Assembly: GCA_016706405.1 (NCBI GenBank)
Contig: JADJJT010000001.1
Location: 1,305,501 to 1,369,500 of the forward strand
Length of the DNA stretch: 64,000 nucleotides
From: Sphingobacteriales bacterium
GTDB taxonomy: Bacteria; Bacteroidota; Bacteroidia; Chitinophagales; UBA2359
Direction of reading: 5' to 3'
The position numbers and the translations under genes are program-made. Under the pieces are notes generated by a model, which was not told the origin of the DNA, did not search any database, and was given only the letters and a program-made list of their open reading frames with translations. Below are positions 17,257 through 27,422 of this stretch, one piece after another (positions within the stretch are counted from its first letter, which is position 1; every line of letters starts with the position of its first letter).

Positions 17257-18825
17257 ATGTCCTATACCATTGAACACTTAAACGCCAGTCTTGTACATAT
17301 TATTATTGATGTTACCCCTACCGAATTTTCAGACAAGCAAAAACAGGGGCTTAAAGAATTCCGTAAATTTGCGCAAATAAAAGGCTTTAGACCAGGTACA
17401 GCTCCCGACGCATTGGTAAAAAAAATGTACGGCGAACAAATTCAAAATAATGCAATTATTGGCATTATTGAGAACGACCTTCATAAAGCCTGCGCAGAAA
17501 TTCGCAATACGCTTGGCGCCCCCTATCCTATCAACGAAAAACCGGTGTCGGTTAATGAGTTAAATAAAGGCCAAGCTCAGCAGATGGTTTACGAGGCTAT
17601 TTTGTACCCAAACATCGAATTTAATTTAGATAAAATAGAAGTAGAACACAAAAAAGTGCTGTTAACTACCGACATTGTTCAGGAAGAATATGGAAATTTC
17701 ATGAACCAGTTGGCTAAATTTGTTGATATAGAAGACGAAAATGCGACCGTTGCCGATTGTGCTAATTTTAGTTGTGTTTTTACACAAATTGATGAAACTA
17801 CGCAGCAACCTATCGAAAATGGTTTAGTCAGCAAACCCACCCCCATAGATATGGACCTAATTACCGAGGGCGAACATAAAAACCATATTTTAAACCTTAA
17901 AACTGCCGACAAACTGCCCGTAAAACTGCTCGAAATTTTTGATAAACCTAAAGAAACAATATTGTCTGTTCTATTTAACATTAATAAAAAGAATGATAGC
18001 GACGAGGCAGAACCCGATTATGAATTAAGTTCGTCCTGGTTTATGATGGAAGTAACTAAGTTAGCTAAAAAAGAATTGCCAACAACCGAAGAGGCAAAAC
18101 AAATTTTTTTAGAAAGGGCAGATATCAACCCTGAAAGTGCGCAATACCAAGAGCTAATTGAAAAAGACCTTCCTGCTTTGTTCGAAGACTCAATGGCGCA
18201 ATTTTGGAATTCTAAAACCTTCGATAAAATGTTAGGAAAACTAAAACAAGAGTTGATTGATAAAGTTGAGATTGAACTGCCAATAGACGCATTAAAACGT
18301 TTACTAATACACAACAGAGAAAGTGATAAAAACAACAAAAACCAATGGACAAAAGAAGCTATTGCAGAAGATTTAGAAAAAAACTGGGATAGCACATGGC
18401 ACGAAATAAAATGGACACTTATTAGAGACCACACAGTAGAAAACAAAAATATACACGTAACTGATGGCGAAATTGACGCGGCAATTTTTGACAATTACTT
18501 AACGTATATTAGACATGCAAATATGAACGGACTTCAAATTCCGCCTAATTTTATGCACCTTGTTGAAAATGCACGTAAAAACCCAAATGAACGTGCTCAT
18601 ACAAAAGCTACCATTTTAGAGACAAAAGCCTTATATGCAATTGCAGAGGAGGTGAATATTAAAGAAAATTTATTAGATATAGATGCCATAACTGCCTATT
18701 TAAATTCAAACGAGAACAACGAGGCGGCCGGATATATGAAGACCGAACCCCTTGAAGACGACACCATAGCATTTGAACCATTGCCGGCTGAAGAAAATAT
18801 AAATCCGGAAACCAAAAACGATTAA
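17257..18825 (+). CDS. tig: Trigger factor, divergent Bacteroidota type
   Basis: A 522-residue cytosolic protein, somewhat longer than the usual 430-450. Residues 43-50 read GFRPGTAP, the ribosome-docking signature GFRxGxxP, followed by VKKMYGEQI. The rest is acidic and helix-rich and aligns only loosely by eye with the PPIase-like and C-terminal chaperone domains; an acidic tail ends the protein. Trigger factor binds L23 at the tunnel exit and holds nascent chains. The downstream clpP-clpX pair is the standard tig-clpP-clpX neighbourhood and supports the call. Confidence 0.9.
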   Translation: MSYTIEHLNASLVHIIIDVTPTEFSDKQKQGLKEFRKFAQIKGFRPGTAPDALVKKMYGEQIQNNAIIGIIENDLHKACAEIRNTLGAPYPINEKPVSVNELNKGQAQQMVYEAILYPNIEFNLDKIEVEHKKVLLTTDIVQEEYGNFMNQLAKFVDIEDENATVADCANFSCVFTQIDETTQQPIENGLVSKPTPIDMDLITEGEHKNHILNLKTADKLPVKLLEIFDKPKETILSVLFNINKKNDSDEAEPDYELSSSWFMMEVTKLAKKELPTTEEAKQIFLERADINPESAQYQELIEKDLPALFEDSMAQFWNSKTFDKMLGKLKQELIDKVEIELPIDALKRLLIHNRESDKNNKNQWTKEAIAEDLEKNWDSTWHEIKWTLIRDHTVENKNIHVTDGEIDAAIFDNYLTYIRHANMNGLQIPPNFMHLVENARKNPNERAHTKATILETKALYAIAEEVNIKENLLDIDAITAYLNSNENNEAAGYMKTEPLEDDTIAFEPLPAEENINPETKND

Positions 18826-19059
18826 ACCACACAAAGTTGTTTCTCTTTTTTAGAAATCAACATAAAAAATCCTCTCCGGATACATCTAAAACAAGGCAAA
18901 CGCTCATCCTATATAACAACAGTATTAAGTCAGTTTTTTAACAGTCAAAGTTTTTTAACAAATTTTTTATAACTTTAATGCCAAAATACTGTTACCTTTA
19001 TTGTAGTTTTATATATCAATTTTAAACTAAATCAACACCCAATTTTAGACATACAATTT

Positions 19060-19758
19060 ATGGAAAACCTAAAAAAAGAATTTCGGCAATACAGCGTTAA
19101 ACACCAAGGCCTTAACGGAATGCGTGTGGACAAATATATGGAGCTTGCCGAAGCCCAAACACCTAATGTTACCTCGTACATTACCCCTAATATTATTGAA
19201 GAACGCCAAATGAATATAGCCGTTATGGACGTATTTTCGAGGCTAATGATGGACAGAATTATTTTTTTAGGGGTGCCCGTTGCCGACGACGTAGCTAATA
19301 TTGTACAGGCTCAAATGTTATTTTTAGAATCGTTAGATACAAACCGCGATATACAAATTTACATTAATAGCCCCGGAGGCTCGGTAACAGCCGGACTTGG
19401 TATTTACGACACCATGCAGTACATAAACCCAAACGTAGCAACTATTTGTACCGGAATGGCCGCTTCAATGGCTGCCGTTTTGTTGGCAGCAGGCACGCCG
19501 GGCAAACGCACCTGCCTAAAACATAGCCGCATTATGATACACCAACCATCGGGCGGCGCAGGTGGCCAAACCAGCGATATTTTGGTAAATTACCACCTCA
19601 TTTTAGAAATGAAAAAAGAACTATACGAAATATTAAGCCAACATACCGGCCAAACCGTAGAACGCATTGAAATTGATTGCGACCGCGACTATTGGATGAA
19701 ATCCTTTGAAGCTAAAGAATATGGCCTGATAGATGAAGTACTAATACGCCAAAAATAA
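19060..19758 (+). CDS. clpP: ATP-dependent Clp protease proteolytic subunit
   Basis: A 232-residue ClpP. The catalytic triad is visible: Ser136 in GMAASMAAVLL, His161 in RIMIHQPSGG and Asp210 in DCDRDYWM, with the same spacing as in E. coli ClpP. NSPGGSVTAGLGIYDTMQ is the substrate-channel block. It forms the tetradecameric barrel used by ClpX, whose gene begins 173 bp downstream. The N-terminal extension of about 35 residues may be a propeptide. Confidence 0.98.
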   Translation: MENLKKEFRQYSVKHQGLNGMRVDKYMELAEAQTPNVTSYITPNIIEERQMNIAVMDVFSRLMMDRIIFLGVPVADDVANIVQAQMLFLESLDTNRDIQIYINSPGGSVTAGLGIYDTMQYINPNVATICTGMAASMAAVLLAAGTPGKRTCLKHSRIMIHQPSGGAGGQTSDILVNYHLILEMKKELYEILSQHTGQTVERIEIDCDRDYWMKSFEAKEYGLIDEVLIRQK

Positions 19759-19931
19759 AAAACAAGCATTCCTAAACATAAATGGCGTTTTTAACTAATT
19801 TTTTTCTCCGGATATAAAAGAGGAAATATAGCATTGTAACAACTTCAAGCAAATTAAATAATATCAACTTTTTAAAGAAAGCACTTCTAAAAGAAACTCA
19901 ACCTCAATTTAAATTTTTATCAAATACATAA

Positions 19932-21167
19932 ATGGCAAAAAAACAAGATATTCGCTGCTCGTTTTGCAACGCCCCAAAAGAAGACAGGTTAATGCTAATT
20001 GCCGGCTACTTAGATGCCCATATATGCGATGTATGTATAGCCAATGCCCAGCGTATTGTTGATGACGAATTTGGAGGCGAAAAACAAGTGCGTTTTACCC
20101 CCCAAAAAAATATTAAACCAAATACCATAAAAAGTTATTTAGACCAATATATAATAGGACAAGAAGAAGCCAAAAAAGTAATTTGCGTTGCCGTTTATAA
20201 CCACTACAAACGCCTAACCCAACGCCTTGGCGATGACGTAGAAATTGAAAAATCGAATATATTAATGGCCGGCCCAACCGGTACCGGAAAAACCTTGTTG
20301 GCACGCACCGTAGCCCGCCTGCTAAACGTGCCCTTTGCCATTGTAGATGCCACCGTATTTACCGAGGCCGGCTACGTGGGCGAAGACGTTGAAAGTATTT
20401 TAAGCCGCTTACTACAAGTGTGTAACTATAACGTACAAGCAGCCGAGCGCGGCATAGTGTATATTGACGAAATAGACAAAATAGCCCGCAAAAACGACAA
20501 CCCCTCTATTACCCGAGACGTGTCGGGCGAGGGCGTACAACAAGCTATGCTAAAACTACTCGAAGGCACCGAAGTATATGTACCTCCACAAGGAGGCCGC
20601 AAACACCCCGAACAAAAAATGATTAGGGTAAATACGCAAAATATCCTTTTTATATGTGGCGGCGCTTTTGATGGTATTGAAAAAATTATTGCCCGCCGCG
20701 TGCAAACCAATATAGTAGGCTTTAAAGCCGAAAATTTAGGTGGAAAAAACCAAGAAGACAGTTTGCTGCGCTATTTAAGTCCCCAAGATATTAAAGCCTT
20801 TGGCCTAATACCCGAATTAATTGGCCGGATGCCCGCCCTTACCTACCTCGAACCGCTTACCCGCGAAGCCCTGCGCGCCATACTTACCGAGCCTAAAAAC
20901 GCCTTGGTAAAACAATATAAACGCTTGTTTGAAATGGACGGCAAAAATCTAATTTTTGAGCCAGCAGTACTCGATTTTGTAACCGAAAAAGCCTACGAGT
21001 TTAAATTGGGCGCCCGCGGGCTACGCACTATTTGTGAGGCCATTATGACCGATATTATGTTTGAGCTACCCTCGCAAACACATATTAAAGAGTACACCGT
21101 TACCCTCGAGTACGCCCAGCACCGCCTCTCTAAAGACCGTATTAACCAATTGCGCTTGGCAAGTTAA
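19932..21167 (+). CDS. clpX: ATP-dependent Clp protease ATP-binding subunit ClpX
   Basis: A complete 411-residue ClpX. The N-terminal zinc-binding domain has Cys9, Cys12, Cys32 and Cys35. The AAA+ domain has Walker A GPTGTGKT (about 114-121), Walker B IVYIDEIDK (about 175) and the C-terminal sensor 2 block KLGARGLRTICEAIM. It unfolds tagged and native substrates and feeds ClpP. It follows clpP on the same strand. Confidence 0.99.
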   Translation: MAKKQDIRCSFCNAPKEDRLMLIAGYLDAHICDVCIANAQRIVDDEFGGEKQVRFTPQKNIKPNTIKSYLDQYIIGQEEAKKVICVAVYNHYKRLTQRLGDDVEIEKSNILMAGPTGTGKTLLARTVARLLNVPFAIVDATVFTEAGYVGEDVESILSRLLQVCNYNVQAAERGIVYIDEIDKIARKNDNPSITRDVSGEGVQQAMLKLLEGTEVYVPPQGGRKHPEQKMIRVNTQNILFICGGAFDGIEKIIARRVQTNIVGFKAENLGGKNQEDSLLRYLSPQDIKAFGLIPELIGRMPALTYLEPLTREALRAILTEPKNALVKQYKRLFEMDGKNLIFEPAVLDFVTEKAYEFKLGARGLRTICEAIMTDIMFELPSQTHIKEYTVTLEYAQHRLSKDRINQLRLAS

Positions 21168-21301
21168 TACTTTTTCCTTGCTAAAAGCACAACTACATGG
21201 CGAAAAATTAATGTTCAACTCCTTCAGAGCTGGGACTTGCTATTACTTTGTTTTCTAATAAAATTCTATTCCATTGGAGGGCAGAGGTGGGCTACCCTTA
21301 G

Positions 21302-21529
21302 CCCCAACCCGCCCACCAAACCGCCACTATAACCCTAAACCCTACATTAACAGACCTCAACTTGGCATTACAAATCTACAACACCCAAGGGCAATTAGTA
21401 AAAACCATTCCTTTATCATCCGGAGGGGAGGCAACCACGTTTAGCACCGCCAACCTAATATCCGGCATTTATTACTGCCGCCTTCAAAACCATCCGGAAA
21501 TAGAAGGCGTTAAACTCCTGCTCTACTAA
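21302..21529 (+). pseudogene. Orphan T9SS type A sorting domain remnant
   Basis: After an in-frame TAG at 21299, an open frame without any start codon encodes about 75 residues ending at TAA 21527-21529. It contains LQIYNTQGQLVKTI, FSTANLISGIYYCRL and GVKLLLY, the three strand motifs of the Por-secretion type A C-terminal domain. The rest of the parent secreted protein is missing. The remaining spacer (21168-21301, 21530-21732) contains nothing I recognise. Confidence 0.7.
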
Positions 21530-21841
21530 TTCCACCGCTTTGAAGGGCGTTAGGGGGAGTTGTCCTCCTTCGACCTGCGATAATACGAGCCTAAATACAA
21601 ATTGGGTTTAGTATTGGTTGTTTGACAAAACAAAGCAGGCAAAGCAAGTTTTAAACCTGCTTTGCCTGCCGTCATAAAATATAAAAGATATATGTTTGTA
21701 TAAACCCGTACAAATAAAATAAACGCTATTGTTTATTTGTTTTTTCCGCCACTATTGCTGCCGGGTTTTCTGGGTGCGGGCTGTTTAGCCTTGTCTTTTG
21801 AATTTTTGTTGGGCGTTTGCATGTTTTGTGGCTTGTAGGGC

Positions 21842-22411
21842 TTAGTGGCCTCGGTTTGAGGGCGCGAAGGTGGTGTTGTGTCGGTTTTTTTCGTTTCCTT
21901 GTTTGTTTTTGTTTTTCTTAGCCTCAGCTTTTTTGCGTGCTTTTTCTTCTTTTTTCTTGCGTTTTGCTTCAGCTTTTTTGCGTTTTTTCTCGGCTTTTGC
22001 CTTCATTTTTTCCTCTTTGTTTTTTTTGCCCTTAGCACTTTTTGCTGTTTCGGTTTCTTTGGTTTTATTATTAGCCGCACTATTATTAGCCTCGGCGGTT
22101 TTGTTTTTGCCGGGGGGTAATTCGCTGCGCACCGATTTGCTGTTAGCATCGGCAGCCGATGCCGGGCGGTTTTTTGGGGGCTTCATATTCGTTTTAGGCT
22201 GAGGCGGTAATTTTCCATCTTTGCCGCTGCGTGTTTTAGTTTGACCCATTTCCAAACCTTTTTGTTTGCCGTCGGCGCTTTTCTCTTTCGTGTTTGTTTG
22301 GGTGTTTGCTGGCGCATCGCCCTGTTTAGTATTACCCGCGTTGTTTTGCGCGTAAGTAGTAGCAGTAATACTAATTAGCAGCGCAAACATTAAAAAAAAT
22401 AGTTTTTTCAT
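21842..22411 (-). CDS. Secreted Lys/Glu/Ala-rich low-complexity protein, C-terminus frameshifted
   Basis: The 189-residue product starts with a clear signal peptide (MKKLFFLMFALLISITATTYA, cleaved before QNN). The mature part is highly charged: Asn/Gln/Pro-rich, then long Lys/Glu/Ala runs (about residues 120-175) likely to form a single helix or coiled coil. The last residues (HNTTFAPSNRGH) do not fit. Removing one base from the 7-T run at 21885-21891 continues the low-complexity sequence to a TAA at 21733-21735, ending PRKPGSNSGGKNK. This is either an assembly error or a real frameshift. No function can be assigned. Confidence 0.7.
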   Translation of the reverse strand: MKKLFFLMFALLISITATTYAQNNAGNTKQGDAPANTQTNTKEKSADGKQKGLEMGQTKTRSGKDGKLPPQPKTNMKPPKNRPASAADANSKSVRSELPPGKNKTAEANNSAANNKTKETETAKSAKGKKNKEEKMKAKAEKKRKKAEAKRKKKEEKARKKAEAKKNKNKQGNEKNRHNTTFAPSNRGH

Positions 22412-22830
22412 GTTTTAATTTTAATTTACTAATATTGTTTTGTTTCTATTAATTAAACAAATAATTAAATAAATAATTGACTGTGTAAATATTTCTGATA
22501 ATACTTTTTATTTTTTATTGTTATTTATCAAACTATTAAATAAATGAAATTTGCAGTTAGAAGATAGTAAAACGGATTGGTTTAAACCTTTAATGAAACT
22601 TGTAGCTTTTGCACATCCGGAAAAAAACAAAGAATTAAATTAAACGCATCTTCTTTGTACAATTTATTTAACAAGCTAACAATAATCGGCATGGTTTTGT
22701 TTAAGTATTATTTTTATTTTTTACAATAAATAACAACAAATTTACCTTATTTGCCGTTTTGTGCCTTTAAACTTAGTTTGGCCAACCAAATTGCTTTATT
22801 TTCTTTTACTACCTAATACTCACTTTTTAT
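22412..22830. other. AT-rich spacer without recognised gene
   Basis: This 419-bp stretch lies between two divergent secreted-protein genes, so it should hold promoters for both. It is strongly AT-rich with repeated TTTATTTTT tracts. I see no exact TAnnTTTG box and no ORF that looks real. Confidence 0.4.
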
Positions 22831-24216
22831 ATGCCATTACACCCAAGGCTGACTCGTGTGCGTCTTTTATTTTTTTGGGCTACAATTTTTATCATTTTTA
22901 GCCAAGCACCAGCAGAAGCACAAAACCCCGATTCGTTAAAGACTGCCACTCCTACTGATCCAAACGCTGCCCATGCCACAATTACTCCAACTTGCATAGT
23001 TCCGAGCGGTTTAGCTACGCTTTGGCGAGGCTTTACCCACGCATGGACGTATAACCATCGCTTAAACCGGTTGGGCAACTACGTTTTAAACAATAATACT
23101 TCTCCCGATAGTTCTTGCACCTTAGAGACCAAAATTGTGCATTGCTCGGCTACTGGCACTGGGTCAGATGTGGGTAAATTTACCACTTATTACTCGCATA
23201 TTGCTAGCGATGCCGTTTACACCAGCAGCGGCCAACAAGAACTCCTTTTTTCAGGGCGCGAGGGCGATTTTCACACAACTCAACTGCCCGTTTTAATACC
23301 AGCACCTTACGCCACACAGCCCAACGACCGTCATTTGGCAGTACTTAATGGTTTTGACTTAGAGGCAAAAGGCAAAGCCGATAAGTTGGCAGTTTTACAC
23401 CTTGCCGTAAATAATGCCGAGTATTTGCCCGCTACAAAAGAAATCAGATTTTATATAAATGTTTCGCTAATGGTTAAATGTCAATCGGTTGAATGTAACC
23501 GTATAAATAATAAGTTTGATTATTTGCTTAGAATTCACTATTTAGTTTTTTCCGGATGTGGTGAAAATTTTACTTTTAGCAAGCAATATCATCAATTTGA
23601 TTATAATTGGCATAAAGGCGAAGATCTTATTTGGAAAGATGCCCAACAAACTCTTTACGGTGTTGGCAATGGTATTTATCCGGAGGCTGCCTTAGCTTTC
23701 ACGTCGCTGCAAATTACACTAAACAAACCGCATTGGCTATTGGCGTGGCGCTCTTTTATTCAACCCGAAAATTACAATCCGGTCAATGGTTCGTACCAAT
23801 ATTCGCTGGGCTTGTTGTTTAAGCAATGGCAAACCGGCATGAAACGGAACTCGGCCAATCCAAGGCAATCGCGGTATGCCATAAAACGGGGCGGTTGGGC
23901 AAGTTTTGGTGCCGAAATAGCCTTGCTGCAGTTTAGTAATGGCGCAGTTGTGCACGGGCATACCGACGGTGCTTGCATTTGGAAAGGAGGCAACAAAAAA
24001 GCTAACCTGCCCGATGCCGTTTCGGTTCAATCCATACAAACAAATATCGCTAAATTTTACAATAACAACGGCCTTAACAATGGTTTGGAAAACGGAAGTG
24101 CAACACAGCAAAAATACAATACAGAGGCAATTGAAAAATACCAACAATACCTAAATGATTTGCAAAAACGCCGCGAACAGCGCAAAAAAAGCAAAAAAAA
24201 TAATCCTCACCCTTAA
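22831..24216 (+). CDS. Secreted protein of unknown function
   Basis: A 461-residue protein. A signal peptide (hydrophobic LLFFWATIFIIFS, then APAEAQNP) predicts export. The mature part has mixed alpha/beta composition with many aromatic residues (for example FDYLLRIHYLVFSGCG near 230) and a Lys/Arg/Asn-rich end (KRREQRKKSKKNN). No catalytic motif, repeat or T9SS domain is visible. I do not recognise the family. It stands alone between divergent and tandem neighbours. Confidence 0.75.
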   Translation: MPLHPRLTRVRLLFFWATIFIIFSQAPAEAQNPDSLKTATPTDPNAAHATITPTCIVPSGLATLWRGFTHAWTYNHRLNRLGNYVLNNNTSPDSSCTLETKIVHCSATGTGSDVGKFTTYYSHIASDAVYTSSGQQELLFSGREGDFHTTQLPVLIPAPYATQPNDRHLAVLNGFDLEAKGKADKLAVLHLAVNNAEYLPATKEIRFYINVSLMVKCQSVECNRINNKFDYLLRIHYLVFSGCGENFTFSKQYHQFDYNWHKGEDLIWKDAQQTLYGVGNGIYPEAALAFTSLQITLNKPHWLLAWRSFIQPENYNPVNGSYQYSLGLLFKQWQTGMKRNSANPRQSRYAIKRGGWASFGAEIALLQFSNGAVVHGHTDGACIWKGGNKKANLPDAVSVQSIQTNIAKFYNNNGLNNGLENGSATQQKYNTEAIEKYQQYLNDLQKRREQRKKSKKNNPHP

Positions 24217-24515
24217 GAAACCAAGCTGCAAACTATACATCCGGATACTAAGCAACGCTTGTGACTAAAGCATAAAACAATTGTTAATTTAGGCTGTTAT
24301 ATGTTTCCGGATAAAATTAACTCAAGTTGTTTCTTGTTTTCAAACAAAAAATGAACTAATATTTTATACGTACATAGGCAATTATAAATACCTCAAAGCC
24401 TTGTATTTGGTAGGTTTTAACAAAATTTAATATATTGTTATATCCTACTAACCACCTTATTTAATACTTTTACACCTGCTAATTTAAACGCACCAAGCAG
24501 CCATTTAACCCAACT

Positions 24516-27404
24516 ATGAGCCATTTTTTTAAGTTATTTTCTTTTTTTTTTATTTTATTTTTATACGGCAACCTCTATACCTCAACCACTTTATTTGCCC
24601 AACAAACTACCACGGTTACAGGTAGCGTTACAGATAGCTTAAACAGCCAGCTTGGCTTTGCCAGCGTACTGCTGCTATCGCCCGCCGACTCGGCCATGCT
24701 TACCTTTACCCGCGCCGATGAATTTGGTCACTTCGAATTTAAAGGAGTAAAACAAGGGGCTACTTACCTGTTAAAAATTACTTATGTAGGATATATTCCT
24801 TACCAACAACCTTTTACCACTACCCCACAGCAACCTGTAATTGATTTGGGTAAAATTAGCTTAAAATCCTTCTCGAAAGAGCTGTTTGAAGTAGTAGTTA
24901 AAACGGCACGCGCGCCCATTAGCATAAAAGGCGACACCATTGAATATAACGCCGCCTCGTTTAAAGTGCCGCCCGGCTCAAGCGTTGAAGATTTACTTAA
25001 AAAATTGCCCGGATTTGAAGTAAACCAAGACGGCACCCTAAAAGCACAAGGCCAAGATGTAAGCAAAGTAACAGTTGACAACAAGCGATTTTTTGGCAAC
25101 GATACTAAAATGGCCACCCAAAACCTACCCGCCGAAGCAATTAGCAAAGTACAAGTATTTAACGATAAAACCGAACAAGCCAAAATTACCGGAATTGAAG
25201 ACGGAAAATCGGAAAAAACTGTAAACTTAGCACTCAAAGAAGAATTTAAAAAAGGGGGATTTGGCAAAATTACAGCAGGTTATGGCACCGATAACCGCCT
25301 GATGGCAAAGGGTAACTATAATAAATTTGACAACAAAAATCAATTTTCGGTGATAGGCTATGGCAACAACCTAAATCAAACCGGATTATCGAATGATGAT
25401 TACGAAGATTTTAAAGGCAGCCAATCGTTCAACTGGGGAGACGATGCCGACTTTGGCTTTAGCGGTTCTGGACGAGGCAAGCGCTTTTGGTCTTCGGGCG
25501 GTGGTGGCGAAGAGAGTTTTTCGATTCCGCGCTCGTGGGGTGGCAACGGCAATGGCGAGTCGGTAAATTATGGCGCAGGTATAAATTATAATTACGACAC
25601 CCCAAACCGCAAATTTAGCAGCAGCTATTTTTACAATCAAACCGAGCAAGAAAACAACGCCAAAGTGCTAAGTCAAAATATTTTAGCCCATACCTACTAC
25701 CAAACAACCGATACCAACAGCGTAAACAGCTTTTCGGGCAACCACCGGGCAACGGTTCGGTTCGAGCAGACAATAGATTCGATCCACACGTTTGTGGTTG
25801 TTGGCAATGGCCGCCTTGGCAACCGAAACAATACCGATACAAGCTTTACCGAATACCAGACACCTAACCAGCTTATTTTCCGGAACCAAAGTGCCCAAAA
25901 CAGCAGCGATGTATTAAGTTACGCTGCCAATGGCACAGCTATCTACCGGCTTAAATTTAAAAAGAAAGGGCGCAATTTTGCCCTCAGCGGCAGCTATTTT
26001 GGCAGCAATTTAAACAACGATGCCTTCCAGGAATCCATAACTAATAATTTTGTTGTGCCCGACCCTATTTTCAATTTTGGCAATAACGTATTTAATAATA
26101 TAAACCAAAACGACCAAAATGACAATTCGCAAACCGAATTAAAATCGAGTGTGTTGTACACCGATAAAATTCATAAATATTTGCACTTCGAAACATTTTA
26201 TAATTTTAGGCAGTGCAACAACCTAATTACCCGCAATGTTTACAATTTACTTGATGCCAACACCCCGCGTATTGACAGCCTTAGCAGCTATTATAACAAC
26301 AGTATTGCCTATAACCGCTTAGGTACATCATTGCGTTTTAATTATAAAGGCGTAAGCATAGGCGCGGGGGTAGCCGCACAACAATATAATTTAGACGGGC
26401 AATATCGCAACCAAAAGGGCGCGGCATTAATGGGAGAGGTAAATAATACTTATTTTTTATGGATTCCGAACTTTGAGCTTAACTATAGCCCCAAAAATGG
26501 CCGGAATTTTAGCCTCGAATACGATGTAACTGTAACCGAGCCTGACAGGCAACAATTACAACCTTTTGCCGACAACAGCAATCCACTTTATATCCGGAAA
26601 GGTAACCCCGAACTGCTGCCCGAAGTAAGCCATGCCTTTGAAATTTCATACCGGATGTTTAACCGCGCCTCATTTATCAGCCTATTCGTAAACGCCGAGT
26701 ATAACTATTTTAAAAATCAAATTGTAAACAACCAAACCATAGACGCTAAATTAGTAACAACAGTAGTACCTGTTAATATTTCGGGAGGCAATAGTTTTTG
26801 GTCGTTTGCCTCGTTTGGGTTTCCAATTATTAAAAGCAAATTATCGGTAAATACGGGCGCAAATGTAAATTTTTCTGAGAACAAATTATATATCAATAAT
26901 ATTGCCAACAACAACCAAACGCAGGTTTATGGAGGTAATTTGCGCCTTGAGCTAACCCCTGTTGAGGCATTTTCTTTTTCGGCATCTGGCCGCAGCTCAG
27001 TTACCTATAACAAGTACTCGGTTAATAATGCGCAAAACAACCAGTACTACAACCATTCATTAGGCAGCGAGTTTACGCTAAAATTTCCCAAATACTTCTA
27101 TTTTAACACAAACTTTAATTACAGCGTATATATTAACGAAAAATATGGGTTTAACCAGCAGCAGCCTATTTTAACCCTTGCGGCCTATAAATTGTTTGGC
27201 AAAGGCAATAAATCTGAGCTACGCCTTACCGCTTACGATTTGTTGAATAAAGGCGCAAGTATTGAACAATACACAGACGAAAATACAGTTACCCAATCGC
27301 AAAGCAAAACCTTAACACGTTATTACATGTTGGCTTACACCTACAATATGCGAGGTGTTACTATTAAAACCCGCCACGAAGGTGGCGGTATGGGCTGGTG
27401 GTAA
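24516..27404 (+). CDS. TonB-dependent-receptor-like outer membrane beta-barrel protein
   Basis: A 962-residue protein. It has a signal peptide (hydrophobic run, then YTSTTLFAQQ), a carboxypeptidase-regulatory-like beta-sandwich (about 35-115, VTGSVTDSLNSQLGFASVLL), a plug-like segment (about 130-235, containing VEDLLKKLPGFEVNQDGTL) and then about 700 residues of alternating Asn/Tyr/Phe-rich strands typical of an outer membrane barrel. The architecture matches the outer-membrane beta-barrel family common in Bacteroidota rather than a SusC protein: no SusD partner or SusC motif is next to it. Ligand unknown. It ends 18 bp from the convergent acyl-CoA dehydrogenase gene. Confidence 0.88.
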   Translation: MSHFFKLFSFFFILFLYGNLYTSTTLFAQQTTTVTGSVTDSLNSQLGFASVLLLSPADSAMLTFTRADEFGHFEFKGVKQGATYLLKITYVGYIPYQQPFTTTPQQPVIDLGKISLKSFSKELFEVVVKTARAPISIKGDTIEYNAASFKVPPGSSVEDLLKKLPGFEVNQDGTLKAQGQDVSKVTVDNKRFFGNDTKMATQNLPAEAISKVQVFNDKTEQAKITGIEDGKSEKTVNLALKEEFKKGGFGKITAGYGTDNRLMAKGNYNKFDNKNQFSVIGYGNNLNQTGLSNDDYEDFKGSQSFNWGDDADFGFSGSGRGKRFWSSGGGGEESFSIPRSWGGNGNGESVNYGAGINYNYDTPNRKFSSSYFYNQTEQENNAKVLSQNILAHTYYQTTDTNSVNSFSGNHRATVRFEQTIDSIHTFVVVGNGRLGNRNNTDTSFTEYQTPNQLIFRNQSAQNSSDVLSYAANGTAIYRLKFKKKGRNFALSGSYFGSNLNNDAFQESITNNFVVPDPIFNFGNNVFNNINQNDQNDNSQTELKSSVLYTDKIHKYLHFETFYNFRQCNNLITRNVYNLLDANTPRIDSLSSYYNNSIAYNRLGTSLRFNYKGVSIGAGVAAQQYNLDGQYRNQKGAALMGEVNNTYFLWIPNFELNYSPKNGRNFSLEYDVTVTEPDRQQLQPFADNSNPLYIRKGNPELLPEVSHAFEISYRMFNRASFISLFVNAEYNYFKNQIVNNQTIDAKLVTTVVPVNISGGNSFWSFASFGFPIIKSKLSVNTGANVNFSENKLYINNIANNNQTQVYGGNLRLELTPVEAFSFSASGRSSVTYNKYSVNNAQNNQYYNHSLGSEFTLKFPKYFYFNTNFNYSVYINEKYGFNQQQPILTLAAYKLFGKGNKSELRLTAYDLLNKGASIEQYTDENTVTQSQSKTLTRYYMLAYTYNMRGVTIKTRHEGGGMGWW

Positions 27405-27422
27405 AAATTTGGTACTTACCCT

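Noticed and set aside
21870..22202. Phe/Leu-rich plus-strand ORF with apparent membrane segments
   Set aside because: It is the complement of the Lys/Glu-rich coding tract; the reverse strand has the signal peptide.
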